Positions 1 through 6,768 are shown, numbered from the stretch's first letter. The stretch: 7,752 bases of DNA from Bacillota bacterium (GCA_021821235.1 JAKACS010000135.1:1-7752); one strand, 5' to 3'. Notes: a model not told the origin generated them from the letters alone. Numbers and translations: made by a program.

Positions 1-81
1 TGCTTACACCAACCGCAAACTCTCTTGAAACGAATAAAATACGTACTATTCTTTATCAATGCCGCAAATTTTAAATTAGTT
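1..81 (-). promoter_or_regulatory. T-box riboswitch leader, 5' half of Stem I (partial, runs off the left edge)
   Basis: Read on the minus strand, this stretch has the ordered conserved pieces of a T-box Stem I. GATAAAGAATAGTA at 57-44 contains the AGTA (loop E) element beside the specifier loop. AGAGAG at 25-20 and GGTTGGTG at 14-7 are the distal bulge and loop elements that contact the tRNA elbow. TGC before and GCA after the GGTTGGTG loop can pair. T-box leaders sense uncharged tRNA and let transcription continue into aminoacyl-tRNA synthetase or amino-acid genes. The specifier codon, antiterminator and gene lie beyond the edge, so the amino acid cannot be read here. By synteny with B. subtilis, where trpS neighbours opp, tryptophanyl-tRNA synthetase is the likely target; this is inference. 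Confidence 0.85.
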
Positions 82-87
82 AATCCT

Positions 88-116
88 ATTATAATGAAAT
101 GAATATTTGTAATCAA
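88..116 (-). promoter_or_regulatory. SigA-type promoter of the T-box transcript
   Basis: On the minus strand TTGATT (116-111) is followed after exactly 17 bases by a perfect TATAAT (93-88). The predicted start near 81 puts the T-box Stem I elements at the beginning of the RNA, as expected. The -35 box begins only six bases past the stop codon of the upstream leftward gene. Confidence 0.75.
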
Positions 117-121
117 GCATG

Positions 122-475
122 CTAAATATAATATATAGCAAGAGCCATTAGCATACATATGGTTAGAAGCAATCCGTACAGTAACAATGGTTTTAGGCTA
201 AGTGAAACAAGCTTGGATAAAGGGGTGATTTCTGCTATTTTTGATTTTTCGTGAGCACGTGAAAAGGCTTTTGAGAATCCTTTTGTTACAATATCAAAAA
301 ATCCGGTATGAATAACATAAATCAATAGGGCGCTTAAAAGAAATAGGGAAGCGAAGTAAAAAGATACATTAATATAATATTCTAATGTAATTTTATTGTA
401 GTAAAGCAGTAAAGTGATGAAGATCACTAACTGGATCATTAAAAAAATCCCTACTTTTTTGATAGGAAATTTCAA
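122..475 (-). CDS. DUF3899-like small membrane protein
   Basis: This gene encodes a 117-residue hydrophobic protein of unknown function. Three likely membrane segments are visible, at about residues 8-27, 36-57 and 95-116. The hydrophilic stretch at about 60-90 contains FFDIVTKGFSKAFSR, which I recognise as typical of the DUF3899 family of Bacillaceae; the assignment is from memory of the pattern and no search was run. The start is TTG at 475-473, chosen because GGAGG (487-483) lies seven bases upstream; the next in-frame ATG (residue 13) lies inside the first membrane segment. It is divergent from oppA, 212 bases away, and leads into the T-box transcript with no visible terminator, so some readthrough into that downstream gene is possible. 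Nothing in the sequence ties it to peptide uptake. Confidence 0.8.
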   Translation of the reverse strand: MKFPIKKVGIFLMIQLVIFITLLLYYNKITLEYYINVSFYFASLFLLSALLIYVIHTGFFDIVTKGFSKAFSRAHEKSKIAEITPLSKLVSLSLKPLLLYGLLLTICMLMALAIYYI

Positions 476-540
476 AGAAAAACCTCCAATTCCGATTGTC
501 TAAAGGGGGGATTGCTAACAAAAAATAAAATGTAATATTA

Positions 541-549
541 ATTATAACA
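541..549 (-). promoter_or_regulatory. Extended -10 promoter for the DUF3899-like gene
   Basis: Minus-strand TGTTATAAT (549-541) is a perfect extended -10 element (TGN plus TATAAT). No good -35 box stands 17 bases upstream, which is acceptable for extended -10 promoters. Transcription would start near 534, giving a leader of about 59 bases to the TTG start. Confidence 0.55.
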
Positions 550-564
550 TATAGAAAGATGACA

Positions 565-592
565 AACATGTAATATTGTATCTAACATGTAA
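565..592 (+). repeat. Direct repeat AACATGTAA x2 upstream of the oppA promoter
   Basis: AACATGTAA occurs at 565-573 and again at 584-592, 19 bases start to start. Each copy holds the palindrome ACATGT. Both copies lie 20-50 bases upstream of the oppA -35 box, between the divergent promoters. They could be a regulator site, but the region is very AT-rich and I recognise no matching regulator. Confidence 0.4.
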
Positions 593-609
593 ACTTTTTT
601 TAAAAAAGT
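593..609 (+). repeat. A/T-tract palindrome, possible UP element of the oppA promoter
   Basis: ACTTTTTT (593-600) and AAAAAAGT (602-609) form a perfect inverted repeat around T601. The A-tract ends five bases before the oppA -35 box, roughly -45 to -40 relative to the predicted start, where UP elements bind the RNA polymerase alpha subunit. A terminator role is unlikely because the stem has one G-C pair. Confidence 0.4.
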
Positions 610-611
610 AA

Positions 612-640
612 TGTACAAAGTTTTTCTGAAAATGTATAAT
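612..640 (+). promoter_or_regulatory. SigA-type promoter of the opp operon
   Basis: TGTACA (612-617, four of six matches to TTGACA) is followed after exactly 17 bases by a perfect TATAAT (635-640). Transcription should start near 647, giving a leader of about 40 bases before the oppA start. The spacer is occupied by a CodY-box match, so bound CodY would block RNA polymerase. Confidence 0.75.
620..634 (+). promoter_or_regulatory. CodY box 1, in the spacer of the oppA promoter
   Basis: GTTTTTCTGAAAATG matches the CodY consensus AATTTTCWGAAAATT at 12 of 15 positions, including the whole TTTTCWGAAAAT core. It fills most of the -35/-10 spacer. CodY is activated by branched-chain amino acids and GTP and is known to control peptide transport operons in Firmicutes. 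Occupancy here is predicted to repress opp. Confidence 0.7.
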
Positions 641-652
641 TAGCATTGTAGA

Positions 653-667
653 ATTTTTCAGAAAATA
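653..667 (+). promoter_or_regulatory. CodY box 2, in the oppA leader
   Basis: ATTTTTCAGAAAATA matches AATTTTCWGAAAATT at 13 of 15 positions. Its centre (660) is 33 bases, about three helical turns, from the centre of box 1 (627), so two dimers could sit on the same face of the helix. It lies just after the predicted start (about 647) and before the ribosome binding site at 671-679, suiting a repressor or roadblock. Confidence 0.75.
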
Positions 668-687
668 GAAAAGGGAGGTCTACATAC

Positions 688-2370
688 TTGAAAAAGTCAA
701 AATTTTCATTATTAGTTGGATCAACACTTGCTGTAAGTATTTTTTTGAGTGCTTGTTCTGGCGGATCAAGCACGAACAAAGATACAAGCAAGGGAACAAA
801 GGGCACTACTCAACAGCTTGCCGAAAAACAAGTCATTAATGTTTTAGAATCTGCTGAAATTCCAACTTTGGACAGCGTAATGAACCAGGATGTTCTTGGA
901 AGTGAAATAATTTCTCAAACAACTGCTGGTTTATACCGCCTGGATCAGACGGGTACTAAGGCAATTCCTGATGATGCTGCTGGAGAGCCGAAATTCAATG
1001 CTGATAAAACAGTAATTACCATTAGTTTGAAAAAGAATGTCAAATGGTCTAACGGAGATCCTGTAACTGCAAAAGATTACGTCTTTGCATGGCAACGAGC
1101 GATTGATCCTAAAACGGCATCACCATATGGACCATATATGATGACAGATAAAATTAAAAACGCAACCGCAATCAGTGAAGGGAAAGCGCCGGTTTCCTCT
1201 CTGGGTGTTAAAGCAGTAGACGATTATACATTGGAAATCACTTTGGAAAGACCGCTTCCATATATTGATTCATTATTAACATTCACAGCATTCTATCCGC
1301 AAAATCAAAAGTATGTGGAATCACAAGGTGCTGATTATGCAAAAGACGCTGCTCACCTGCTTTACAGCGGTCCATTTAAGTTAACTAAATGGGACGGCAC
1401 ATCAGCTACTCAATGGACATTAGAAAAGAATGCTGATTACTGGAATGCAAAGAATGTTACATTGGAACAAGCTAATTTTAACGTTGTAAAAGATCCACAA
1501 GCTGCTGTGAACGCGTATGAAGCTAAACAAGCTGATATAACCGGAAGACTAGCTTCATCAGCAATCATTTCACAGTATCAAGGCTCTAAAGATTTAGTTC
1601 AATATCTTGAGCCATCAATGTGGTGGTTAAAGATGAACGAAAATAATCCTGTTTTGAAAAACGTAAACGTTCGTAAAGCTATTGCATTAGCAATTGATAA
1701 GAAAGCATACACGAATAACGTTTTGTCAAACGGTTCTATCCCTGCTAACTTCATTGTACCAAAAGCGTTTACGTTTAATAATGGCAAAGACTTTCGTTCT
1801 GATGCCGGAAATTATTTGAAAACAGATAAGGCAAAAGCTAAAAAGCTTTGGGAACAAGGTATGAAAGATTTAGGCAAAACAGCTGTAACGTTTACTATGG
1901 TTGGTCAAGATACTGAAACAGCTAAGAAAGAGGATGCATTCATTAAAGACCAATTAGAGAAAACTCTTCCTGGTTTAACGGTTAATATTCAAAGTGTTCC
2001 TTTCAAAATCCGTATCGATCGTGAAGACAAACAAGAATATGATTTACTGCATGCTGGATGGGGACCAGACTACTCTGACCCAATGACATTCATGGATCTG
2101 TTCTTAACAGGTGGAGGCCAAAACCACATGAGCTACGGTGATCCAAAATATGATAAGTTAGTTAAAGACGCTCAAACCACTTTGGCTGCTAAACCGGATG
2201 AACGCTGGAAAGCTCTTCAAGATGCTGAGAAAATCTTGTTAGAAGATGATGCAGCATTAGCACCACTTTATCAGCGTTCAGTAAACCTTTTAGTAAATCC
2301 AAAAGTAAAAGGCTTGCAACATAATCCATATTCTGACTTTAGTTTCGAATATATTAAAGTTTACAAGTAA
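688..2370 (+). CDS. oppA: Oligopeptide ABC transporter, peptide-binding lipoprotein OppA
   Basis: OppA captures oligopeptides outside the membrane and hands them to OppBC. In Bacillus this permease also imports signalling peptides for competence and sporulation (family knowledge). The 560-residue product begins with a lipoprotein signal: basic MKKSK, a hydrophobic core at residues 7-19, and lipobox LSAC with the lipidated cysteine at 23, followed by a flexible Ser/Gly/Thr/Lys linker to about 45. The rest is a family 5 solute-binding protein, with the characteristic region at about 114-141 (KWSNGDPVTAKDYVFAWQRA). Length is normal for OppA. The start is TTG at 688, supported by AAGGGAGGT (671-679) nine bases upstream. 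It is first in the opp operon, behind a promoter with two CodY boxes, and is separated from oppB by a hairpin terminator. Confidence 0.95.
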   Translation: MKKSKFSLLVGSTLAVSIFLSACSGGSSTNKDTSKGTKGTTQQLAEKQVINVLESAEIPTLDSVMNQDVLGSEIISQTTAGLYRLDQTGTKAIPDDAAGEPKFNADKTVITISLKKNVKWSNGDPVTAKDYVFAWQRAIDPKTASPYGPYMMTDKIKNATAISEGKAPVSSLGVKAVDDYTLEITLERPLPYIDSLLTFTAFYPQNQKYVESQGADYAKDAAHLLYSGPFKLTKWDGTSATQWTLEKNADYWNAKNVTLEQANFNVVKDPQAAVNAYEAKQADITGRLASSAIISQYQGSKDLVQYLEPSMWWLKMNENNPVLKNVNVRKAIALAIDKKAYTNNVLSNGSIPANFIVPKAFTFNNGKDFRSDAGNYLKTDKAKAKKLWEQGMKDLGKTAVTFTMVGQDTETAKKEDAFIKDQLEKTLPGLTVNIQSVPFKIRIDREDKQEYDLLHAGWGPDYSDPMTFMDLFLTGGGQNHMSYGDPKYDKLVKDAQTTLAAKPDERWKALQDAEKILLEDDAALAPLYQRSVNLLVNPKVKGLQHNPYSDFSFEYIKVYK

Positions 2371-2418
2371 GAAGTATTATTTGTTAAAGATGACAAATAA
2401 AAGGTATTTATAATCAAA

Positions 2419-2454
2419 TAAAAAGAGAGTATATTAAGTTATACTCTCTTTTTA
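2419..2454 (+). terminator. oppA-oppB intercistronic terminator or attenuator
   Basis: AAAAAGAGAGTATA (2420-2433) and TATACTCTCTTTTT (2440-2453) are perfectly complementary around a six-base loop, with one more A-T pair at 2419/2454. The right arm ends in a T run, giving an intrinsic-terminator shape in both directions. Since oppB to oppF have no obvious strong promoter of their own, it is probably leaky. Partial termination would yield more OppA mRNA than permease mRNA, as commonly seen for ABC importers. Confidence 0.85.
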
Positions 2455-2510
2455 CCTGTAACAGAATTGTCGAAAAGTGTCTAACATTTTGTGAATTAAG
2501 GGGTGTCGAC

Positions 2511-3440
2511 ATGGTAAAATATATCCTGCAGCGGATTGTCTATATGATTATTACGTTATTCATAGTTGTATCTGTAACCTTTTTCCTCATGAAGTTAATT
2601 CCAGGAACCCCTTTTAACAGCTGGGAAAAACTTTCGGAGACCCAGCGCAACATATTATTGGTAAAATATGGATTTGATCAGCCTGTGCCTGTTCAATATG
2701 CTCACTATTTAATGAACATGCTAAAGGGTGATTTAGGTGTCTCCTTTCAGTTTAATAATACCCCGGTAACTGAACTTATTGCCCAACGACTTGCTCCTTC
2801 GGCGATACTTGGCGCTCAGGCGATGATTGTCGGTGCAGTACTCGGTATTCTTTTAGGCGTACTGGCTGCACTAAAACAAAATACTTGGGTAGACTATGGT
2901 GCCACATTTATTGCAGTTATTGGGAAATCAATTCCAAGCTTTGTTTTTGCTGGCTTATTACAATTTTATGTTGCTGTAAAATTAGGATGGCTTCCAGTTA
3001 TGTTTTGGAATGGACCTTCATATACAATTCTTCCAACAATAGCTCTAGCTATGTTTCCAATTTCTATTGCCGCCCGTTTTATGCGGACAGAAATGGTGGA
3101 AGTATTGGGATCGGATTATATAACTCTTGCAAAAGCTAAAGGTGCAAGCTACTGGCAAATCAGTTTTAAACATGCACTAAGAAATGCATTAATTCCGGTT
3201 ATTACCGTAATGGGACCGTTAGCAGTAAGTTTAATGACTGGTTCGCTCGTTATTGAAAATATTTTTGGAATTCCTGGTATCGGAAATCAATTTGTTCAGT
3301 CTATCATGGTAAATGACTATCCGGTTATTATGGGAACTTCCATTTTGTTTGCGGCATTATTTGTCGCTATTATCTTGGTTGTTGATATTCTTTATGGAAT
3401 TATTGACCCGCGCATTCGTATTCAGGGGGGGAAAGGGTAA
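2511..3440 (+). CDS. oppB: Oligopeptide ABC transporter, permease OppB
   Basis: OppB is one of the two membrane subunits that form the peptide channel with OppC. The 309-residue protein has the usual OppB/DppB layout: a first membrane segment at about 9-29 (MVKYILQRIVYMIITLF is typical), an extracytoplasmic stretch at 35-95, and five further segments at about 100-122, 132-154, 171-189, 227-249 and 274-298. The cytoplasmic EAA loop that docks on the ATPase is at about 203-230 (YITLAKAKGASYWQISFKHA and following LRNALIP). It ends with the family's DILYGIIDPRIR. ATG is preceded by AAGGGGTG (2498-2505). It lies 140 bases after oppA, past the intercistronic hairpin. Its last codons include a run of seven G (3425-3431) that also lies in the oppC ribosome-binding region, and its stop abuts the oppC start. 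Confidence 0.95.
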   Translation: MVKYILQRIVYMIITLFIVVSVTFFLMKLIPGTPFNSWEKLSETQRNILLVKYGFDQPVPVQYAHYLMNMLKGDLGVSFQFNNTPVTELIAQRLAPSAILGAQAMIVGAVLGILLGVLAALKQNTWVDYGATFIAVIGKSIPSFVFAGLLQFYVAVKLGWLPVMFWNGPSYTILPTIALAMFPISIAARFMRTEMVEVLGSDYITLAKAKGASYWQISFKHALRNALIPVITVMGPLAVSLMTGSLVIENIFGIPGIGNQFVQSIMVNDYPVIMGTSILFAALFVAIILVVDILYGIIDPRIRIQGGKG

Positions 3441-4469
3441 ATGCTTAATAAAGAACCAGAAATTTCAAAGGATATGTTTGAACCCGCCCATATTGATCTT
3501 TCCAAAAGTGAGACCATCGCCAAACAAAGTCTAAACTTTTGGCAGGATTCCTGGCTGCGGGTTCGTAAAAATAAAGGAGCAGTCATCAGCTTAGTGGTCA
3601 TTGTCCTTTTAATAATTCTAGCATTTGTTGGTCCATTACTTTCACCATATAAATTTGATTACCAAAATACTGATAATCATGACTTGCCACCGCGGGTACA
3701 GGGTTTGGAAAACATTCATTGGCTTCCGTTTGACGGCACTTTAACAAATAAAGCCGGCATAACTTATAATGCCTACGAAGTTCGTCATGTGAAAGAGTAT
3801 TATTGGTTTGGAACGGATGAACTGGGACGTGATATTTTTGCCCGTATTTGGAAAGGAACACAAGTATCTCTGTTCATCGCCTTCATGGCGGCATTAGTGG
3901 ATATGGTGATCGGTGTTGCCTATGGAGCTGTTTCCGGATACGTCGGCGGTAAAGTGGATAGTGTCATGCAACGAATTATGGAAATCATTATTGGAATTCC
4001 GAACCTGATCGTTGTTGTTTTAATGATTCTCGTATTAAAACCGGGTATTATCCCAATCATTATTGCCATCACTTTAACCAGTTGGACGAGTATGGCGCGT
4101 GTTGTTCGTGCCCAAGTTTTAAAATATAAAAATCAGGAATTTGTCTTAGCTGCTAAAACATTAGGAGCGAGCAATATTTCGATTATTTTTAAGCATATGA
4201 TTCCAAATATGTTTGGTATTATCATTATTAATACGATGTTTTCGATACCAAATGCGATTTTCTTTGAGGCATTTTTAAGTTTTATCGGATTAGGGCTGCA
4301 AGAGCCTAATGCATCACTAGGAACTTTAGTAAACGAGGGCTACAAATCAATGCGGGTATACCCATATCAAATGATTACTCCTTCGATAATGATTGCATTG
4401 ATCATGGTATGCTTTAATTTAGTTGCAGATGGATTACGGGATGCCCTTGATCCAAAAATGCGTGATTAG
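3441..4469 (+). CDS. oppC: Oligopeptide ABC transporter, permease OppC
   Basis: OppC is the second channel subunit. The 342-residue product has a cytoplasmic N-terminal tail of about 45 residues, typical of OppC, then a first membrane segment at about 48-67. An extracytoplasmic region follows (about 70-120), then the signature FGTDELGRDIFARIWKGTQVS at 123-143. Further membrane segments lie at about 145-167, 185-212, 256-280 and 311-329. The EAA loop is at about 233-258 (FVLAAKTLGASNISIIFKHM), followed by FLSFIGLGLQEPNASLG and the closing NLVADGLRDALDPK. The start ATG directly follows the oppB stop codon; its ribosome binding site is the G-rich 3425-3437 inside oppB, so translation is probably coupled. 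oppD follows after 17 bases. Confidence 0.95.
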   Translation: MLNKEPEISKDMFEPAHIDLSKSETIAKQSLNFWQDSWLRVRKNKGAVISLVVIVLLIILAFVGPLLSPYKFDYQNTDNHDLPPRVQGLENIHWLPFDGTLTNKAGITYNAYEVRHVKEYYWFGTDELGRDIFARIWKGTQVSLFIAFMAALVDMVIGVAYGAVSGYVGGKVDSVMQRIMEIIIGIPNLIVVVLMILVLKPGIIPIIIAITLTSWTSMARVVRAQVLKYKNQEFVLAAKTLGASNISIIFKHMIPNMFGIIIINTMFSIPNAIFFEAFLSFIGLGLQEPNASLGTLVNEGYKSMRVYPYQMITPSIMIALIMVCFNLVADGLRDALDPKMRD

Positions 4470-4486
4470 AAGGCAGGTGAACGGCA

Positions 4487-5530
4487 GTGGAAAAAATATT
4501 ACAAGTAAAAGATTTAAATATATCTTTTCATACATTTGCGGGCGAAGTGAAGGCGATTCGAGGAATCAGCTTTGATTTATATAAAGGGGAAACATTGGCG
4601 ATTGTTGGTGAGTCAGGTTCTGGAAAATCCGTTACAACAAAATCCATTATGCGTTTGCTTCCTGAGCACAATTCCGAGATTAAAAACGGTGAAATCTTAT
4701 TTAAAAATCAAGATCTTACGAAGCTTACAGATAAGCAAATGCAAAAAATCCGTGGTCATGATATTTCGATGATCTTCCAGGATCCAATGACTTCATTAAA
4801 CCCAACAATGAAAATCGGAATTCAGATTATGGAACCTTTAATTAAACATCAAAAGATGAGCAAGTCTGCGGCTAAAGAGAGAGCAGTTGAATTGTTGAAA
4901 CTTGTTGGGATACCGAAACCGGAAATTCGCATTGATCAGTACCCACACCAATTTTCCGGAGGTATGAGGCAAAGGGTTGTCATTGCCATTGCATTGGCTT
5001 GCAATCCGAAGGTTCTGATTGCGGACGAGCCAACAACAGCACTTGACGTAACGATTCAGGCGCAAATTCTTGAATTAATGAAGGATTTGCAAAAGAAAAT
5101 CGATACATCGATCATTTTTATCACCCATGACCTTGGTGTTGTGGCAAATGTCGCAGACCGCGTTGCCGTTATGTATGGCGGTAAAATTGCTGAAATTGGA
5201 ACGGCAGATGAGATTTTTTACAATCCAAAACATCCATATACATGGGGACTAATCAGTTCAATGCCTAGTCTGGATACACGTGATGAGGAGCTTTTTTCGA
5301 TTCCGGGAACACCACCAGATCTTTTGGATCCTCCGAAGGGAGACCCGTTCGCTCCACGTAATCCGTATGTATTAAAAATTGATTTAGAGCAGGAGCCGCC
5401 TATGTTCAAAGTCTCGGATACTCACTATGCCGCTACTTGGCTCTTGCACCCGGATGCGCCGAAAGTTGAGCCGCCTGAGGCTGTAAAACGCCGGCACAGT
5501 CAATTCCCTGGGAAAAAGGAGGGGAACTAA
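4487..5530 (+). CDS. oppD: Oligopeptide ABC transporter, ATP-binding protein OppD
   Basis: OppD is one of two ATPases that power import through OppBC. Of its 347 residues the first 260 or so form the nucleotide-binding domain: Walker A GESGSGKS (41-48), Q-loop MIFQDP (Q98), signature FSGGMRQR (156-163), Walker B VLIADEPT (D180, catalytic E181), D-loop ALD (185-187) and H-loop H214. All catalytic residues are intact. The C-terminal oligopeptide/dipeptide extension (about 260-347) is present, but the four cysteines common in this extension, known in some OppD/DppD proteins to hold an iron-sulfur cluster, are replaced by D286, N292, D299 and T317. The start is GTG at 4487 with AGGTGA (4475-4480) upstream. 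It follows oppC by 17 bases and abuts oppF. Confidence 0.95.
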   Translation: MEKILQVKDLNISFHTFAGEVKAIRGISFDLYKGETLAIVGESGSGKSVTTKSIMRLLPEHNSEIKNGEILFKNQDLTKLTDKQMQKIRGHDISMIFQDPMTSLNPTMKIGIQIMEPLIKHQKMSKSAAKERAVELLKLVGIPKPEIRIDQYPHQFSGGMRQRVVIAIALACNPKVLIADEPTTALDVTIQAQILELMKDLQKKIDTSIIFITHDLGVVANVADRVAVMYGGKIAEIGTADEIFYNPKHPYTWGLISSMPSLDTRDEELFSIPGTPPDLLDPPKGDPFAPRNPYVLKIDLEQEPPMFKVSDTHYAATWLLHPDAPKVEPPEAVKRRHSQFPGKKEGN

Positions 5531-6472
5531 TTGTCACAAGCAGAGAAACTACTTGAGATCAAAAATCTCAAACAATATTTTAATGTTGGAAAGCCAAATG
5601 AAGTACGGGCCGTCGATGGTATCTCCTTCGATATTTACAAAGGAGAAACGCTTGGACTTGTTGGTGAGTCCGGATGTGGTAAATCAACAACAGGCAGAAC
5701 CATTATCCGTTTATATAATGCAACGGATGGAGAAGTATTGTTTAATGGCGTAAATGTCCATGGTAAAAAAAATCATGCCCAGTTAAAAGACTTTAACCGA
5801 AAAATGCAGATGATATTTCAAGATCCTTATGCATCACTGAATCCTAGGTTAAAAGTTGCCGATATCATTGCCGAGGGCATTGATATCCACGGTTTAGCCG
5901 ATTCGAAGAAAGAGCGGATGGAGAGGGTTTATCAGCTGCTTGAAACGGTTGGTTTGAATAGAGAACATGCTAATCGCTATTCGCATGAATTTAGCGGTGG
6001 TCAGCGGCAGCGGATCGGCATTGCCCGTGCGCTAGCGGTTGAGCCAGAATTCATCATTGCCGACGAACCGATTTCTGCTTTGGACGTATCGATTCAAGCG
6101 CAAGTTGTTAACTTAATGAAGCACTTGCAAAAGGAAAAAGGGTTAACGTATCTATTTATCGCTCACGACCTTTCAATGGTGAAATATATCAGTGACCGAA
6201 TCGGTGTTATGTACTTCGGGAAGTTAGTGGAACTCGCTCCGGCGGATGAATTGTATAACAAACCAATTCACCCGTATACTCAGTCATTGCTGTCGGCTAT
6301 CCCGCTACCTGACCCAGTCTCGGAGCGGACACGCAAACGGAAATCATATGATCCAAGTTTTCATAATTATTCAGCAGGTGAGCAGCTGGAATTCAGAGAA
6401 ATCACGAAAGGCCATTTTGTTCTCTGTTCTGAAAAAGAATATGGAGAATACAAAGCAAAATACAATGGATAA
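5531..6472 (+). CDS. oppF: Oligopeptide ABC transporter, ATP-binding protein OppF
   Basis: OppF is the partner ATPase of OppD in the heterodimeric engine of the transporter. The 313-residue protein carries Walker A GESGCGKS (45-52), Q-loop MIFQDP (Q97), signature FSGGQRQR (154-161), Walker B FIIADEPI (D178, E179), D-loop SALD (182-185) and H-loop H212, so it appears fully active. The C-terminal tail (about 255-313) is the short, charged OppF form, with HFVLCSEKE holding a single cysteine at 299. The start is TTG at 5531, directly after the oppD stop; the strong AAGGAGGGG (5516-5524) lies inside oppD and fixes this start. It is the last gene of the operon, followed two bases later by a terminator hairpin. 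Confidence 0.95.
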   Translation: MSQAEKLLEIKNLKQYFNVGKPNEVRAVDGISFDIYKGETLGLVGESGCGKSTTGRTIIRLYNATDGEVLFNGVNVHGKKNHAQLKDFNRKMQMIFQDPYASLNPRLKVADIIAEGIDIHGLADSKKERMERVYQLLETVGLNREHANRYSHEFSGGQRQRIGIARALAVEPEFIIADEPISALDVSIQAQVVNLMKHLQKEKGLTYLFIAHDLSMVKYISDRIGVMYFGKLVELAPADELYNKPIHPYTQSLLSAIPLPDPVSERTRKRKSYDPSFHNYSAGEQLEFREITKGHFVLCSEKEYGEYKAKYNG

Positions 6473-6473
6473 A

Positions 6474-6502
6474 AAAAACGATCTCAACTAGAGATCGTTT
6501 TT
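6474..6502. terminator. Bidirectional terminator between oppF and the convergent small gene
   Basis: AAAAACGATCTC (6474-6485) and GAGATCGTTTTT (6491-6502) form a perfect 12-pair stem with a five-base loop. A T-run ends the rightward arm, and the A-run serves as the U-tract for leftward transcripts. It terminates the opp operon and the small convergent gene, whose stop codon (6503-6501) overlaps the stem. Confidence 0.9.
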
Positions 6503-6689
6503 ACTTCTTCTTACCGCCAATTTGTTTCCAGCCAGTTTGAAAATGGGCGGATTGAACAACATATTCAGATCGTTTTCTGCCGCCAAACACTTTTTCGCCA
6601 ATTCCGTTAGCGATAACACCCATCAACGCAGTAAGACCGACGATCAACACCGTAACGATCGCTAAATCGGTTATGTATCCAACAACCAT
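6501..6689 (-). CDS. Small single-span membrane protein of unknown function (62 residues)
   Basis: I do not recognise this protein. It has one clear hydrophobic segment at about residues 6-30 (ITDLAIVTVLIVGLTALMGV and on), then a polar, basic tail ending in WKQIGGKKK. By the positive-inside rule the tail is probably cytoplasmic. I choose ATG at 6689-6687 over the in-frame GTG at 6698 because AAGGTGA (6702-6696) is a good ribosome binding site six bases before the ATG, and the GTG lies inside that site. Evidence that it is real: the ribosome binding site, a candidate promoter upstream, a coherent membrane segment, and a shared terminator that begins exactly at its stop codon. It is convergent to oppF and divergent from spx. 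No role in transport or stress response can be inferred. Confidence 0.75.
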   Translation of the reverse strand: MVVGYITDLAIVTVLIVGLTALMGVIANGIGEKVFGGRKRSEYVVQSAHFQTGWKQIGGKKK

Positions 6690-6739
6690 TCTAATCACCT
6701 TCCTGCTTTTCTCGGTACTAATTTATTTCTTCTCTTTCT

Positions 6740-6768
6740 ATTCTAAAAGATTTCTTTTCATATGGAAA
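6740..6768 (-). promoter_or_regulatory. Candidate SigA promoter of the small membrane protein gene
   Basis: On the minus strand TTTCCA (6768-6763, four of six) is spaced by 17 bases from TAGAAT (6745-6740, five of six). It predicts a leader of about 44 bases. The surrounding DNA is AT-rich, so chance matches are common. Confidence 0.4.

Noticed and set aside
25..52. Plus-strand TTGAAA-N16-TATTCT promoter-like pair
   Set aside because: It points into the 3' end of a leftward gene with no rightward gene to serve, and the bases are explained by the minus-strand T-box.
122..140. Imperfect hairpin at the end of the DUF3899-like gene as its terminator
   Set aside because: The stem is almost all A-T with a mismatch and lies inside the coding sequence, with no U-tract after it.
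2467..2495. Separate promoter for oppB (TTGTCG with a -10 of TGTGAA)
   Set aside because: The -10 matches only three of six bases; readthrough of the intercistronic hairpin is the simpler explanation.
3598..3861. 87-codon minus-strand frame inside oppC
   Set aside because: It is antisense to an intact permease and has no coding or regulatory support.
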